Positions 23,957-36,285 of a stretch of DNA of 64,000 nt are shown here, piece after piece; position 1 is the stretch's first letter; every line of letters starts with the position of its first letter. Origin of the DNA: Oscarella lobularis. Lineage: Eukaryota > Porifera > Homoscleromorpha > Homosclerophorida > Oscarellidae. The DNA lies in assembly GCF_947507565.1 (NCBI RefSeq), contig NC_089185.1, positions 3,100,001 to 3,164,000 on the forward strand, in the 5' to 3' direction. The notes below the pieces were generated by a model. The model was given only the letters and a program-made list of their open reading frames with translations. It had not been told where the DNA came from and did not search any database. A program made the position numbers and the translations under genes.

Positions 23957-26643
23957 TTGGAACGACTCGAATACCGGGGATTGAACAAGGTAAATAAATA
24001 AATAAATAATAAAAGGAAGGGACCCTTGAGAGCATGTGATCTTTTTTTTCAGATGTGATTCGCCATGTTGATCCGAGTCAGTCGAAACACATTGTTATTT
24101 ATCGTCACGGGCGTTGGTACACTATGTCGTGTTTTGCGCGCGGGCGTCTTTTGGAAACATGTGAAATTGAACAGTAGGCTTCCTCAAGAGAGTGGGCCAA
24201 TAATAATAATAATAATATAATATTAAATTTATAGTGAAATACAACGTATTCTTGATGATGATGATCCGAGTCGGCCTGTGAAGCCCGGCGAATTGAAGCT
24301 TCCGGCTTTGACTGCTTTGAACAGGTAGAAGATTATTGATTAATTGGTTCAAATCATTGTTTGGTTGTGTAGAGATAAGTGGGGAAGGCTGTACAACGAA
24401 CACTTCAAAAGTGGAAAGAATTTGAAAGCGATGGATACACTTGAAAAAGTAAGAAGAGAAGCCCGACTAATGATTGAGAAAATTTCCTAATTAATTAAGG
24501 CTGCCTTTGTCGTGTTTCTTGACGACGACGAAATGTTCTACTCCGAGGCAAGGATATGATCAGTCGATATTTTATTGATTTTTAATTATAATAATTGTGT
24601 AATTAAAGGATGATCCGACGCAGATTGATCGTATGGCGCGATCGCTTCTTCACGGATCTGGCTACAATCGATGGTTTGACAAGTCCTTTTGCGCCATTAT
24701 CTTCAAGAACGGAAAGGTAGGGGCAAACAAACACACTTGATATTCATATGATTTCTGACGTAGATTGGATTAACGTGTGAACACTCCTGGTATGTAAAAG
24801 TCTAGGAGGATAATTATATCAATTCTCTTCTTCCCCCGGAATCCCCAGCGTCATATATATATAATTAATAATTTATTTCCTTCCCCCACGTGATCCGTCT
24901 TAGGGCGGATGCTCCGACTGTATCTCGCATGTTTCAATGGGGATTTTCCGTGGAAGCTGATGAGCATAACCATGGGTTGAGGTCAGCTGCTGCCTGTGAT
25001 GATGATAGTGGTCTTGCAGCATGTCACAGTTGGCTGTCTGCTACTGTGTGTCTTTGATGGGAAAGTTGTATCGGAAAATGCCACCTTGGGCCCTGTCTCT
25101 CCATTAATCAAAATTAATGAATTAATATTATAAAATGTTTTGCTAAATGTGGCTGCTGATTTCTAAAGGAGTGATGCGCCTGTCATAGCCTATATGCTTG
25201 AGCATGCGTCTATGGAAGAACTTCTACCTGACAGGTTGGTTGAATTTGTTAAGATAAAACTTGCTATTTGCTAAAAAGAAACAAACGAAATGGAGAGCGC
25301 CCATGCGAGCTTTGATGAATAGGGGGGGGAACTCAATATTGTTATTTCAGATTTCGTGACGATGGTCATTGTGTTGGCGAAATCAAATGTGGACCGTTGA
25401 AATTTCCTGAACGTCTCGATTGGGATTTGAATGACGAGGTAAATTCATAAAATTTCTGACGTCATCGTCGCGTTCATTGTTGTGTTAGCTCGTCGAAGCG
25501 ATCGAAGAAGCGGCTGACGATTCAACAAGGAGAGCGAACAATGTCGATCTTCGTCTCATGGTTCACAATGAATTCGGTACGGTATACTCTACAATACATG
25601 TAGTCTTCTTATTGCTTGCTTCACTCAGGGAAGAAAGCGATAACTAGCCGCTGTAAAGTTGGGTACGTCATCATATATTCTTTTCTTTTAATTTTTAAAA
25701 ATCTTTGATAGTCCGGACGGGTTCATACAAATGGCTCTTCAGCTTGCTTACTTCCGAGTGAGTGAGATCTTTCTTTTCTTTTTTCCTCCCGTGAGTACGC
25801 CTCTCTTTGTTTTAGGACCAGGGTCACTCGTGTTTGACATATGAAGCGTCGATGACTCGTCTATTTCGCGAAGGAAGAACGGAGACCGTTCGTCCTGTCA
25901 CCATGCAATCAGCTGCCTTTGTCAAAGCCATGTGCGATTCAGCCTCAAGCGTAAGATCAAGCACAAGAAAGAGACGGTATTACGATTCTTGGTTTGTGCA
26001 GAAAGAAGAGAAGCGAAAATTGCTGCGAGCCGCTTGTGAAAATCATCAGAATTTGGCCAAGAATTGTATGATTGGAGAAGGTACTGTACTCTGTCTGTAG
26101 TATGTGCCAGTTCATCATCAGTTCTTCTTAGGTGTGGACAGGCACTTGTTTTGCCTTTACATTGTCTCAAAAGCATTCAAAGTGGAATCTCCCTTTCTGC
26201 AGAAAGTCAGATCTCTTATCTATAATTGTTGTTGCCACGTGGCTACTTTTCCGTGGTGTCCAGGTTCTTAGTGAGCCATGGAGACTGTCAACAAGCCAAA
26301 CGCCTCATAGCCAGACTGGTAAACTCAATGAGAAGAAGTTTCCTGATCAGGTTTCCTTTGGAGGAGGATTTGGTCCTGTAAGTTGGATACTTGTACATCG
26401 ATAAGGGGTTTTTATTTTCTTTAGGTTGCTGATGACGGTTACGGTGTATCGTACATCATTGCTGGAGATGTCGTCATCTTTTTTCACGTGTCAAGCTTCA
26501 CCGACTCCAAAGTGACGGTGAGCTTTAGTTTTCGAATTGAAAAATCGCGTGGATCTCTACTTTGCGAAATTTAGGATGCGTACAGATTTGCTGATCAAAT
26601 TCGAGACTGCATGGCCGAAATGCTGGCTCTGTTTGACGACTGA
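23957..26643 (+). CDS. CPT1: Carnitine O-palmitoyltransferase 1 (5' part missing in the gap)
   Basis: From the first base after the gap, exons 23957..23989, 24053..24173, 24235..24324, 24373..24448 and more read [45 protein letters not shown], then [16 protein letters not shown], the catalytic-histidine block GLTCEHSW ending at 24789, [31 protein letters not shown] and LSTSQTP with [18 protein letters not shown]. This is the C-terminal two-thirds of carnitine/choline acyltransferase, closest to CPT1. It transfers long-chain acyl groups to carnitine at the mitochondrial outer membrane. About 450 N-terminal residues, including the membrane segments, are absent. Two alternative exons, 24904..24981 and 25169..25234, both fit after the catalytic His. 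Confidence 0.95.
24904..24981 (+). other. CPT1: CPT1 alternative exon A
   Basis: 78 nt, acceptor CCGTCTTAG, donor AG|GTCAGC, entering and leaving in the same phase as exon B. It encodes [13 protein letters not shown]...NHGLR, aligning to the same CPT1 segment (ADAP...) as exon B. The two therefore look like a duplicated, mutually exclusive pair. Confidence 0.8.
25169..25234 (+). other. CPT1: CPT1 alternative exon B
   Basis: 66 nt, acceptor TTTCTAAAG, donor AG|GTTGGT. It encodes [20 protein letters not shown], whose length (22 residues) is nearest to the canonical CPT1 segment (about 23). Confidence 0.8.
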
Positions 26644-26852
26644 AAAAGATGATATATTTCCCAAAGCGACGTAAGAACACATTATCTTTTATTGCAAGGT
26701 CTTTTCTCTCTGTCTCTCAACTGTTACTCTGTTGTTTCACCACGCACGCACCCATTGATCTTTTATGTATGAGCGTGTTTTTAGTTTTGAATTCCTATTA
26801 ATCTATGTAGACGTCGTTGATCAAGACACAACACAGTGAATACGTATGCGAG

Positions 26853-26899
26853 TACAGTTGGTCCTTTTAAAACATAATCAATAGAAAGGATCAACTGTA
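26853..26899. repeat. Inverted repeat between convergent CPT1 and lipase genes
   Basis: TACAGTTGGTCCTTT (26853..26867) is complementary, with one G/T difference, to AAAGGATCAACTGTA (26885..26899). The 17-bp loop leaves a stable hairpin in both transcripts' 3' regions, two bases before the lipase stop codon. Confidence 0.8.
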
Positions 26900-26900
26900 T

Positions 26901-28442
26901 TTATCGTTCTTTTGCGTTATTAATTATGCTCATGTAGACGTCGGTGGCGACGTTATTTCCCCAGATAAAATCGAGATGTTCGTAGCCTTCAATTGTTATT
27001 TGGCGCTTGAGAACGCCGAGTGAGGACAGTCGACCCAGCAACCACTCGACGTCAGTTGGATCAGCGAGCCAGTCATTCGTTCCCGTGTACGTGTAAGTAG
27101 GTACGCGAAGATTGGCCAAGTCGTACATGGGTGGCGTGGCCTATAAAAAAAACGAGAGTGTTGTAGTTAATTAAAGCGTTCTGTTCAAAGATAGATACCT
27201 GGCCGTAGTGGGCTTCGTTTTCTTCTGAGCTTCCATAGTCAAACATTTGATAGGAATTGGCCCGGTGACACTAAAAAGATAGGTGGCACATTTGAATGCA
27301 GTGAGCCAGCGTAGATGATCATACCTGCGCATAATGAACCATATTTTGTACTGATGTACCGGCGGGGTTGTGGCTTGTGTAGATTGACACTCGAGACTAC
27401 CAAAGCAAGGGTCTTTACTTTGTATGCAATTTCCTTGTGCCTACGTAACGTTACGTACGAGGTTTAGATGGGGTTTGTCGAAGCCTGTGACGAGGAATAG
27501 GCAGTTGGCGCAGACTTCTTCGCCGTACTTTTTAATGTCGCAGAATGTTTCGCCGAAGAGTCTGAGAAATTCGGTTGACGGTAGAAAGTCGTGGTATCCA
27601 AATATATCGAACAAGTCCTAAAAAAGCGTGTTTTAGTGTCGTTACATCTAGAGGAAGTGTCTCTACGCGAATTTCTGGAGTAAGATAGGCGATGTAATGA
27701 GTAAGTCCTTTGATGTATCCAACTTTGACGACAGGTGCCAAAGCATAGAATGCCTTGATGCGAGCAGCCAATTGGAGATTGTTCGAAAAGCCCGTGAAAG
27801 CGATGAGCGTGCCTTGAGAATGACCGACGTAGTAGATCTGCGATTGGCCAGTTTGATTAACCACGTATTCGATCATGGCAGGTAAATCGTATCGAACCAT
27901 TTCATCCCAACTAGAAATACTTATTAATTGGAATTGGATCAATAATGTGTAGTGACCTCCAAGCCCAGAATTCTGCGTCTTGAGGTTTCAGATACGTGTG
28001 ATTGGTCGAATAGGTGTCGCCTCGGACATTTCCCAACCAGACGTCAAAGCCGGCATCAGCGAGAAGAAAAGCGAGACTTTGATCTCGACTATTGGTGAGA
28101 AAATTCGTGCTCGAACCGAGCAGTCCGTGCTGAAGAAAAAAGACGGGCTTCGACGTTTCTATCGCGTCAAATTAATTAAGAAGCGTGACGTCATAAATCT
28201 TAATTCATACCGGCTGCATCAGGCTGGCGTCCGTATGGAATTCGTTGCATATTGAGAATAAAACCGTCTGTTGTCGTCACCCAGTGCTCTTCTTCCGGAT
28301 ACCCGTTGTATTGAATGATTTGCCTCTAAGACGGAACACGCAGTCGCGTTTCCCTACTAAATGGACTTACGGGACTCATATGTGCTTCGGGATCGATTGC
28401 ACCTATCGCGGAAGTGCAAAAGAGCAGCAGAGCAACAAACAT
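26901..28442 (-). CDS. Lysosomal acid lipase / gastric lipase family
   Basis: Multi-exon minus gene starting ATG 28442 with a signal peptide ([15 protein letters not shown]). It shows [14 protein letters not shown] (oxyanion region), [20 protein letters not shown], the nucleophile elbow [10 protein letters not shown] with catalytic Ser, an Asp in [12 protein letters not shown] and the catalytic His in [10 protein letters not shown]. These are the LIPA/LIPF alpha-beta hydrolase signatures. Known members hydrolyse cholesteryl esters and triglycerides in lysosomes or secretions. Which paralogue it matches cannot be told. The start is 78 bp from the divergent IRAK-like gene. Confidence 0.93.
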
Positions 28443-28520
28443 AACTTCACCCTAAGGCGCAACACCTTCGACCCCTACGCGTGCGCGCGCACGTTCGCGG
28501 ACTCAGCACTTTCGATGTGA

Positions 28521-30524
28521 ATGGCGGCGATGGAGTCGGCACCGCCGACGCTCGTGCGCGATCTTTCGCCTTCCGTACTCGACGCACTCTGCGGCGTGCT
28601 CGATACGAGCCAACGCGAGCAGAACTGGATGGCGCTCGCGATGCGAACTGGAATCTACGATCAAATCGCCATCAAGCAATTCGAACTCGAACTCGTTCGT
28701 CCGCACGGAAGCCCGTCGCGTCATCTCATCCAAGACTTCGGCACGCGCAACTACACAGTCGACGTTCTTTATCGATATCTCGCCGAAATCGGACAGGGGA
28801 CCGCGATGGAGAAAATACGTCATTACGGTACGTAGACAGTTGCGATAACACTTGCGCCTCTGCAAAACTCACGCTCCCCCCCATTCCCTCAGTTTCTTCG
28901 TCGCTCGTCGATCAGATCAAACCCCGAGGAGGAACTCTTATTTATCCGAGTTTCGAATCGCATTCGCCCATCGATTCGTCGTCGCCTTCGCCTCCTTCGT
29001 CATTAAATTTGACGACAAAAACAACGACTCCGAAACAATCGTCGGACGATGCGACCCCCAGCGAAGCGAAATCGCCTCTAGTCATGACGCCACCGACGTC
29101 TAATCCGCCAATATTGCCGTCGCCAAGATTTCCGGCAACGGGAACCGTAACAGGTAGAAAAGATATAATGAGAAGGATTCATTCATAATCTACGCGTGGT
29201 TTTTTTTAGAGTTTTCCTATCAGTCTCTTTTTGATGCGACGGACGGTTTCACTGATAATCTTTATCAAAGTGTTCCTGAGATGACGTGCGGTCGAGTGGG
29301 ATCGCCTGGTCGATTTGGGACCGTTTATAAAGGCGTTCTCAAACATCAGATGTGTCCTGTTGCCATCAAGAAACTCGCTGTATGTAGGCCTAGAAGGAGG
29401 AGTCCGAGATTTTAATTAATTTCTCTTTTTAGACTGATAATGATTCTTTATTTCCGAAATTGGGCGATAGAGGAAAGGATAAGTTCTTTTCGGAAGTCCA
29501 AGCTTTGTCAAAGTATTAATTTATTGATTAAATATTTCTATTTTTTGGAATGATAATTTAGGTATCGACATCAGAATTTGGTGATTTTGATGGGCTGTTC
29601 TTTCGACACGCCTCAATTGTGCTTGGTTTACGAATGGATGAAGGGAGGATCACTTGAAGATCGTCTCATCAATCTGACAAGAGTGAGGGCACTACTATAC
29701 GTTTCCTCTCACTGACTTCTCTCATCTAGCATCAATATCGTCCTTTGAGTGCCAAAGAACGAGTCAAGATTAGTCACGATATAGGCAAAGCTTTACTTTA
29801 TATTCACACGACGGAAAGAACGCCTTTGGTTCACTGCAACGTCAAATGGTACAGTCGTAAAATAATTAAATAAATAAATAGCATTTTTTATTTAAGTTCT
29901 AATATTTTTATTGGATCTGATTGCACGGCAAAACTCGGGGATTTCGGATTGGCTCAGCCTCTCGTCGCCGGAAGTGAAAACTCGGTGATGGGGACTCGTC
30001 TTGGAACAAAGTCACGATGCCTTACACGTGACCAAGAAGCTTGTTTTTCACCCGAATACGTGCGAGGAAGCGTCACGGAAAAAGTCGACGTTTACGCATT
30101 TGGAATAGTAAATATATTAATTAATGAAATATATTTTAATTTGTTCTCTCTAGGTCATGTTGCAGATGATTACGGGTCAACGAGTGATCGACGCTCGACG
30201 CGAACCCGAAGAACTCGTTCTCTACGTCGAGCCCGTTCTCCATGACAACAACGAAACGGAGCTCATTAGTCTGCTCGATAGTCGCGTTACAGCCTCGCCG
30301 GCGACGTCATGGCCAACAAAGAACCTCGTCAGATACGCGAGATTGGCGAAACAGTGCATTAACTCCAAGAGAAAGGATAGACCCGACACAAAAAAGGTAT
30401 GTATACTATAGGTGGGGGTGCTATTCTTCTACTTAGTACTTCTACTTAGCTGGCACTGGAGCTGGAACAACTCTATGCTGAATGTCAAGAGTCGGGTCTT
30501 TTGAGTTATAGCAGTTGTCCGTGA
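28521..30524 (+). CDS. IRAK: IRAK-like death-domain kinase, predicted pseudokinase
   Basis: Exon 1 is 28521..28827, exon 2 28893..29153, then further small exons to stop 30524. ATG 28521 was chosen; 28530 is the alternative. Residues about 10-100 form a death domain (LSPSVLDALCGVLD, QNWMALAMRTG, VDVLYRYLAEIG). A Ser/Thr/Pro linker follows, then an IRAK/Pelle-type kinase domain: FSYQSLFDATDGF, GRFGTVYKG, VAIKKLA, YRHQNLVILMGC, LVYEWMKGGSLEDRL, DFGLAQPL. The catalytic loop reads HCNVKCSN instead of HRDxKxxN, so the catalytic Asp is Asn while the Lys and the DFG Asp remain. By comparison with IRAK2/3 this predicts loss of catalysis. Expected partners are MyD88-type adaptors (inference). Confidence 0.92.
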
Positions 30525-30780
30525 ATTCTTCTTCTCCTTTTGAGAGTGTGATATGTGTGTCTGCGTGATGCAGTGGCTGAGGTACAAGTTCTTTTTGTGC
30601 ATGCTTTATTCTACGTTTAGTAGGCTTTTTCTCTTTTCTCTTGTTTCTACTCTAATTCTATAGGAATCCGTGGTGGCCTTTCCTTGTGCTTTTTCTCTTT
30701 AGGGCTTCGTCTAGATTATTGAGCAATTTCAAGCCGACGACTTTAGCAACCTTAAATAATTATGATTATTTATTTATTTA

Positions 30781-31730
30781 TTATTTTTTGGGGGTGAGGA
30801 CCTCGATCATGTCTGCGATCATGTCGACGCCAAGTGTTCCACTTCCGCCGCCTTTCGTCAACGAGCAAATGCTCCCGGATTTGTCAATGGAGACAGTCAA
30901 GTAAGCGTTGCTACATTTCTCCTCTTTCGATGTACAATCAACGACGTAAGACGTCTTTACTTTGCTTAGCGTTACGGTGACGGGAACGCCACTCACGTCT
31001 ATTTCCTTGCAATCATTTGGATCATCTGATACCTCGATTTCTATAGGTTCGCCTTCGCTGCCTTCGGTCACGCTAACCGCCGGTAATTTGACGTCAGATA
31101 AAGCAGCTCGAGCAGCCAATGAAATTGCATCGAGAAGATTTCCATCGTGAGCTAATACCTATAGGAATTAATAAATAATTTTAATATTTTATTTATCACT
31201 AGTAGTATACGAGAGCGTCGACGTTTAGTGCCCAGCACTGTTGGCTTGGTATGAGACAGAGTGATGAAAGATTGAGAGCGTTTGGATGATTGTAGGCTTT
31301 GTGGAGAACGTCACTAATTGAATTTCCTAAATCTTCTCCGCCTGCTCGTCCTTCGAATTCCGTTGACGCGACGGCAGAGCTGAGTACGGGACCGTGGCGA
31401 TAGGAGGTGACGTCATATTAATTTTCAGGTTACCAATCGACGAAAAATTTAATGATTCCTTGATCGGGATTTGACGCATTCGGTTCGGTCAATTCGGCTT
31501 TGATTCCAACGAGAATTCTCGTTCCAGACTACAGTATTAGGTAAGAGAGTAGAGTCTATCTTCTTTAGACTAACCAATGTGAGTTTTGCAGAGCCATTCG
31601 TATTGGCTAAAACTCCCGTTTGCAATTGCACGTGTCGATAGTCGCAGTTCGAGCGACCGTCCTCGCGAAGGTCATTCTCGATTCCCTCTACAATATAATC
31701 GACTTCGTGAGAAGATAGTCGACTTTCCAT
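30781..31730 (-). CDS. EXOSC7: Exosome complex component RRP42
   Basis: Minus gene with at least four exons. It starts MESRLSSHEVDYIVEG (ATG 31730; an in-frame ATG at 31772 is the alternative), then DLREDGRSNCDYRHVQLQTG, GIKAELTEPN, FFVDCSAVAS, EFEGRAGGEDLGNSI, CWALNVDALV, LLDAISLAARAAL, VSDDPNDCKEIDVSGVPVTV. These follow EXOSC7 throughout the RNase PH fold. The protein ends slightly earlier than human after IADMIEVLTPKK. Known role: non-catalytic ring subunit of the RNA exosome in nucleus and cytoplasm. The start is 73 bp from the divergent RING-H2 gene; the 3' end converges on the IRAK-like gene 256 bp away. Confidence 0.94.
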
Positions 31731-31803
31731 ATCCCCAATACAATCCGGGTCCCTGCAGCACGAGGGAGTCACTTGGCCTGGTCCTCGGCCCTCTCCGCTT
31801 TCG

Positions 31804-33121
<1,318 letters not shown>

Positions 33122-33493
33122 AATTGCAGGCGGTTTGGTGTTAATTCCCATGTGGACCATTAGCATTCATTTGATAATGTCCTATGATAAATTATTGCGT
33201 TTAGGTCTGAATATGAATAGAGGGATGATAGCAGTGTGGATGAGCAAGTCTTTTGCACCACAGAACACGTAGAAGGACCAACAGCAAATCATCTCAACAT
33301 TCAAGTCTAATCTAAGAGCAGCGAATGTCATGGTCCGGCCAGCGGATTTCATGGAACGACGACAATTAGGATGATTCCTTTAGCGGTGGCGGCGGCCGCG
33401 CTGGCGGCCGCGCTGGAGCCCCTCCTCCTCCTCCTCCTCTCGCTGTGTTGGCTCGTTGAGGAACGCTAGATCAACAACGCGTAGAGAAAATCA
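33122..33493. other. Intergenic region between convergent RING-H2 and ANTXR-like genes
   Basis: 372 bp of 3' flanks. It contains a short GC-rich tandem (CGGCCGCGCTGG twice near 33392-33415) followed by a CCT repeat (33422-33440). No gene is supported. Confidence 0.7.
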
Positions 33494-36173
33494 TCACTTA
33501 GCGTAGAGAGGAAATGCGTACGGTGGTCTTGTTGGTGGACAAGGCTTACTGGGGGGGAGAATAGAGGATTTAGCTGCGTAGTTCTGATAATAGGGATTGG
33601 CTTACGTTGGGCTAGGCGGCGGTGGGCTCTTCGCCGGCGGCGGGGGTGCGTAAGCGGAACTGTTGCGAGAACCCCTTTCACTTCCCGCGCTGCTGCTACT
33701 TGATAGAAGACGCTAGGTGAGTCAAAAGAGATAAATTTTTGGATATGCATTTATTTTATTTTATTTCTCACCCGTGGGCCAGAAGAGTCTCTGCGGCTCG
33801 AGACGGTGTATCTCTAAAGAAAAATTACATTCCGGGGGGGGATAGTGACTCTCAGGCACAAAGCAACAAACCGCTCGAGATTTTCGGACAGGTCGAAACG
33901 AGGCAATCCAGGTATAACCGGAGACAACGCTAGCCCAGCATCCCGTCAAACAAGCCTAGTCTCATACTAAGTAGTTGGGGGGCAAATTTGATATAGGAAC
34001 GTACCTTTGCTGCACTTGGCTTCGCGTCAGGCGGCAACGGTGGCGGTTCAGTGATCGTCGCATCCTGAAAACATATCAAATTCTATTATTGCCTTAATTA
34101 ATCAATGTCTCACTTTTGCTGGAGTCAATTTGTTTCCTTCTTCCGTTGATCCTTTCCCACCCCAATCGACTCGCATTTCTCGCATTCCTCCGGCACCGCG
34201 ACCACCATAATACGAAGCATTTACAGATGGCCATTGGGTCTTTGAATCCGGTTCTTCAGCAGGCGCTTTCTCCACTCCTCCAACCTAGAAAACGGAACGA
34301 CTCTATATCAGAAGCCCTACTCTCCCCCAATCCAACTTACACACATAAGTGGATACAGACACCAAAGCAAAAATAATAGGAGAAGGATTAGAGCGGGCAG
34401 AACTCCGACGATAACAATCCAAGTAATATTCGTCTACATGATTTCAAACTCACTTATTAAATAGGCATAGGTCTGCATATGTACCCGGGTAAGTGATACT
34501 TTAGAGCACGTCAATACGTTCATAGTGACGTTGCTACCAACGTAAGACAGTCCTCCATTGACTGAAACTCGAATAGTGACACCCCTAAAAGAATGAGTAG
34601 GTAACGCAAAGAATTATTTACGCACTTCTCCTCTCGTGGAAGCCGCGGTGAAGGACACAGCAATCGATCATCTCGAACTGATAGAGGACGAGATACTAGA
34701 AAGAAAAGATCATGCGAGATCATATACGCGGGGGATAATAATAATAATACGGTGATCTGTTGTATCATTTAGTCGAAAATTGCAAATTATGTTGCTCAAA
34801 TTATTAGCTCGTTCAAACCCGTGTCCAAGAATTTGCACAGTCTTTTGCTCTAAGGAGAAGGCGCTGAGAGAAGAGAATTTTCTACGTTTCTACTGTACCT
34901 CCAGTGCAAGCAGTATTTGGATTGACAGACAAAATTTCAATGCACGTTCTATTTACAATCTGCGGAAAGCGAGAGAGAGTGGCCTATAGAAATTAGCAGT
35001 TATAGGTGGTTACGCTTTGAACAAGTCGAGGCAAATCGCTGAAATTGTCAACATAGAAGACGTGATCTTGTTCTGGTTTGTCCGCAATGAGAGGCAACTG
35101 CTCAGATTTTCTTACTTCTTGGCCAATACCAACCGAGAAAACAAAGCCACCGAGTTGCCGAATATCGTTTGCCTTTAGGGGGGAGGGGGAGGGGGAGAGA
35201 ATTGTCATATGTGGGATCCTGTCAGCTAGCCGGCTTACCGTCTGTACAGCATTGTCAATTTTATTGTCTTTACCGTCTGTAAGAGTCACAACTACTGTTG
35301 CCACGTTGTCAGCTAGATCCAATTAAGTTTTATTTAATTATATTCAAGTGGGTTTTCTGAACCTTTTGACTTCATTTGGTTAAGAGCCTATGGTATTAAT
35401 TAACGTGAAATCGACACGTTTGTGATGACGTCGTTTATTTTATACCAGTTTCAGGCCCGTATGCATTTCCGTTCCTGCTGATGGGATGATTTTTGAAAGA
35501 TCGTCAAGACCCCTTTCAATTGATTGCCTGCACTTAGCAGCTACAATGACACTCAATACCAAAAAAATTTCCAACCTATTCGCCGTGATGTCGAGGTGGA
35601 TGAATCCCTTATCGTTAAAGGAAATGAAGGAGACTCCCAAAAGCGGACTAAAAGTTAAAGTCTGATACCACGAGCGGAAAAGTTTTAAAAATGTACCTGA
35701 CAAACGACTTGATAACGTTACGCACAAAGGGAATTGAGTCCTCTTGAAAGTGACCCATCACAGACCCGGAACTAGGAGGCGAAAAAAGAACAGCGCGCGC
35801 CAATAATAGTACGCAGGCGCAAAACAAGTAAACCCTGTTCAGTGTGTGTTGGCCCAGGCCCAACTCCCAACCTTGGGAGGGAGTTTCGACACGCTGCGTC
35901 ACAAAGGCACGCCGCCGCCGCCGCCAACGTCGCCGCATGCATCTAGCTCTCGGCGGCGACTGAGCACTCTGTGTGCAGTGTTTCGCCCGCGCGAACGTCG
36001 AGCGTGCAACGACGACAAATTGGAAATGGCAGCGCATACCGATCGAGAACGAAGATAAGGTCGAACGCTCCTTTGCACTTGATCTCTTCGGCCTCGACGA
36101 CGACGAGTCCGCTTAGCGTTGCGAAGGCTGCGATAAAAGCGACGCGTTTTAGACAGGCGTGTTTGACTGGCAT
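33494..36173 (-). CDS. ANTXR: ANTXR (TEM8/CMG2)-like VWA receptor
   Basis: Multi-exon minus gene. I chose ATG 36173 (MPVKHACLK...), which gives a signal peptide; an in-frame ATG lies at 36218. The VWA domain begins [15 protein letters not shown] with an intact MIDAS (DxSxS), then [59 protein letters not shown]. The ANTXR immunoglobulin-like extension follows ([27 protein letters not shown]). A transmembrane helix ([19 protein letters not shown]) precedes the diagnostic tail [17 protein letters not shown] and [15 protein letters not shown], then a Ser-rich and Pro-rich end. In vertebrates these receptors bind collagen matrix and couple to actin; this is an ordinary host gene. It lies 112 bp downstream of the NAV stop in tandem. 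Confidence 0.93.
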
Positions 36174-36285
36174 CGTTTCTTGGCGGAAGAGTACTGTACT
36201 TGAAGCCACAGAAGCCACGTGATGGAAAGGAATGCAAAGTAAGTATCTTTATTTTTAGGGACATTAGCACGCGTGCCAGGATGAG

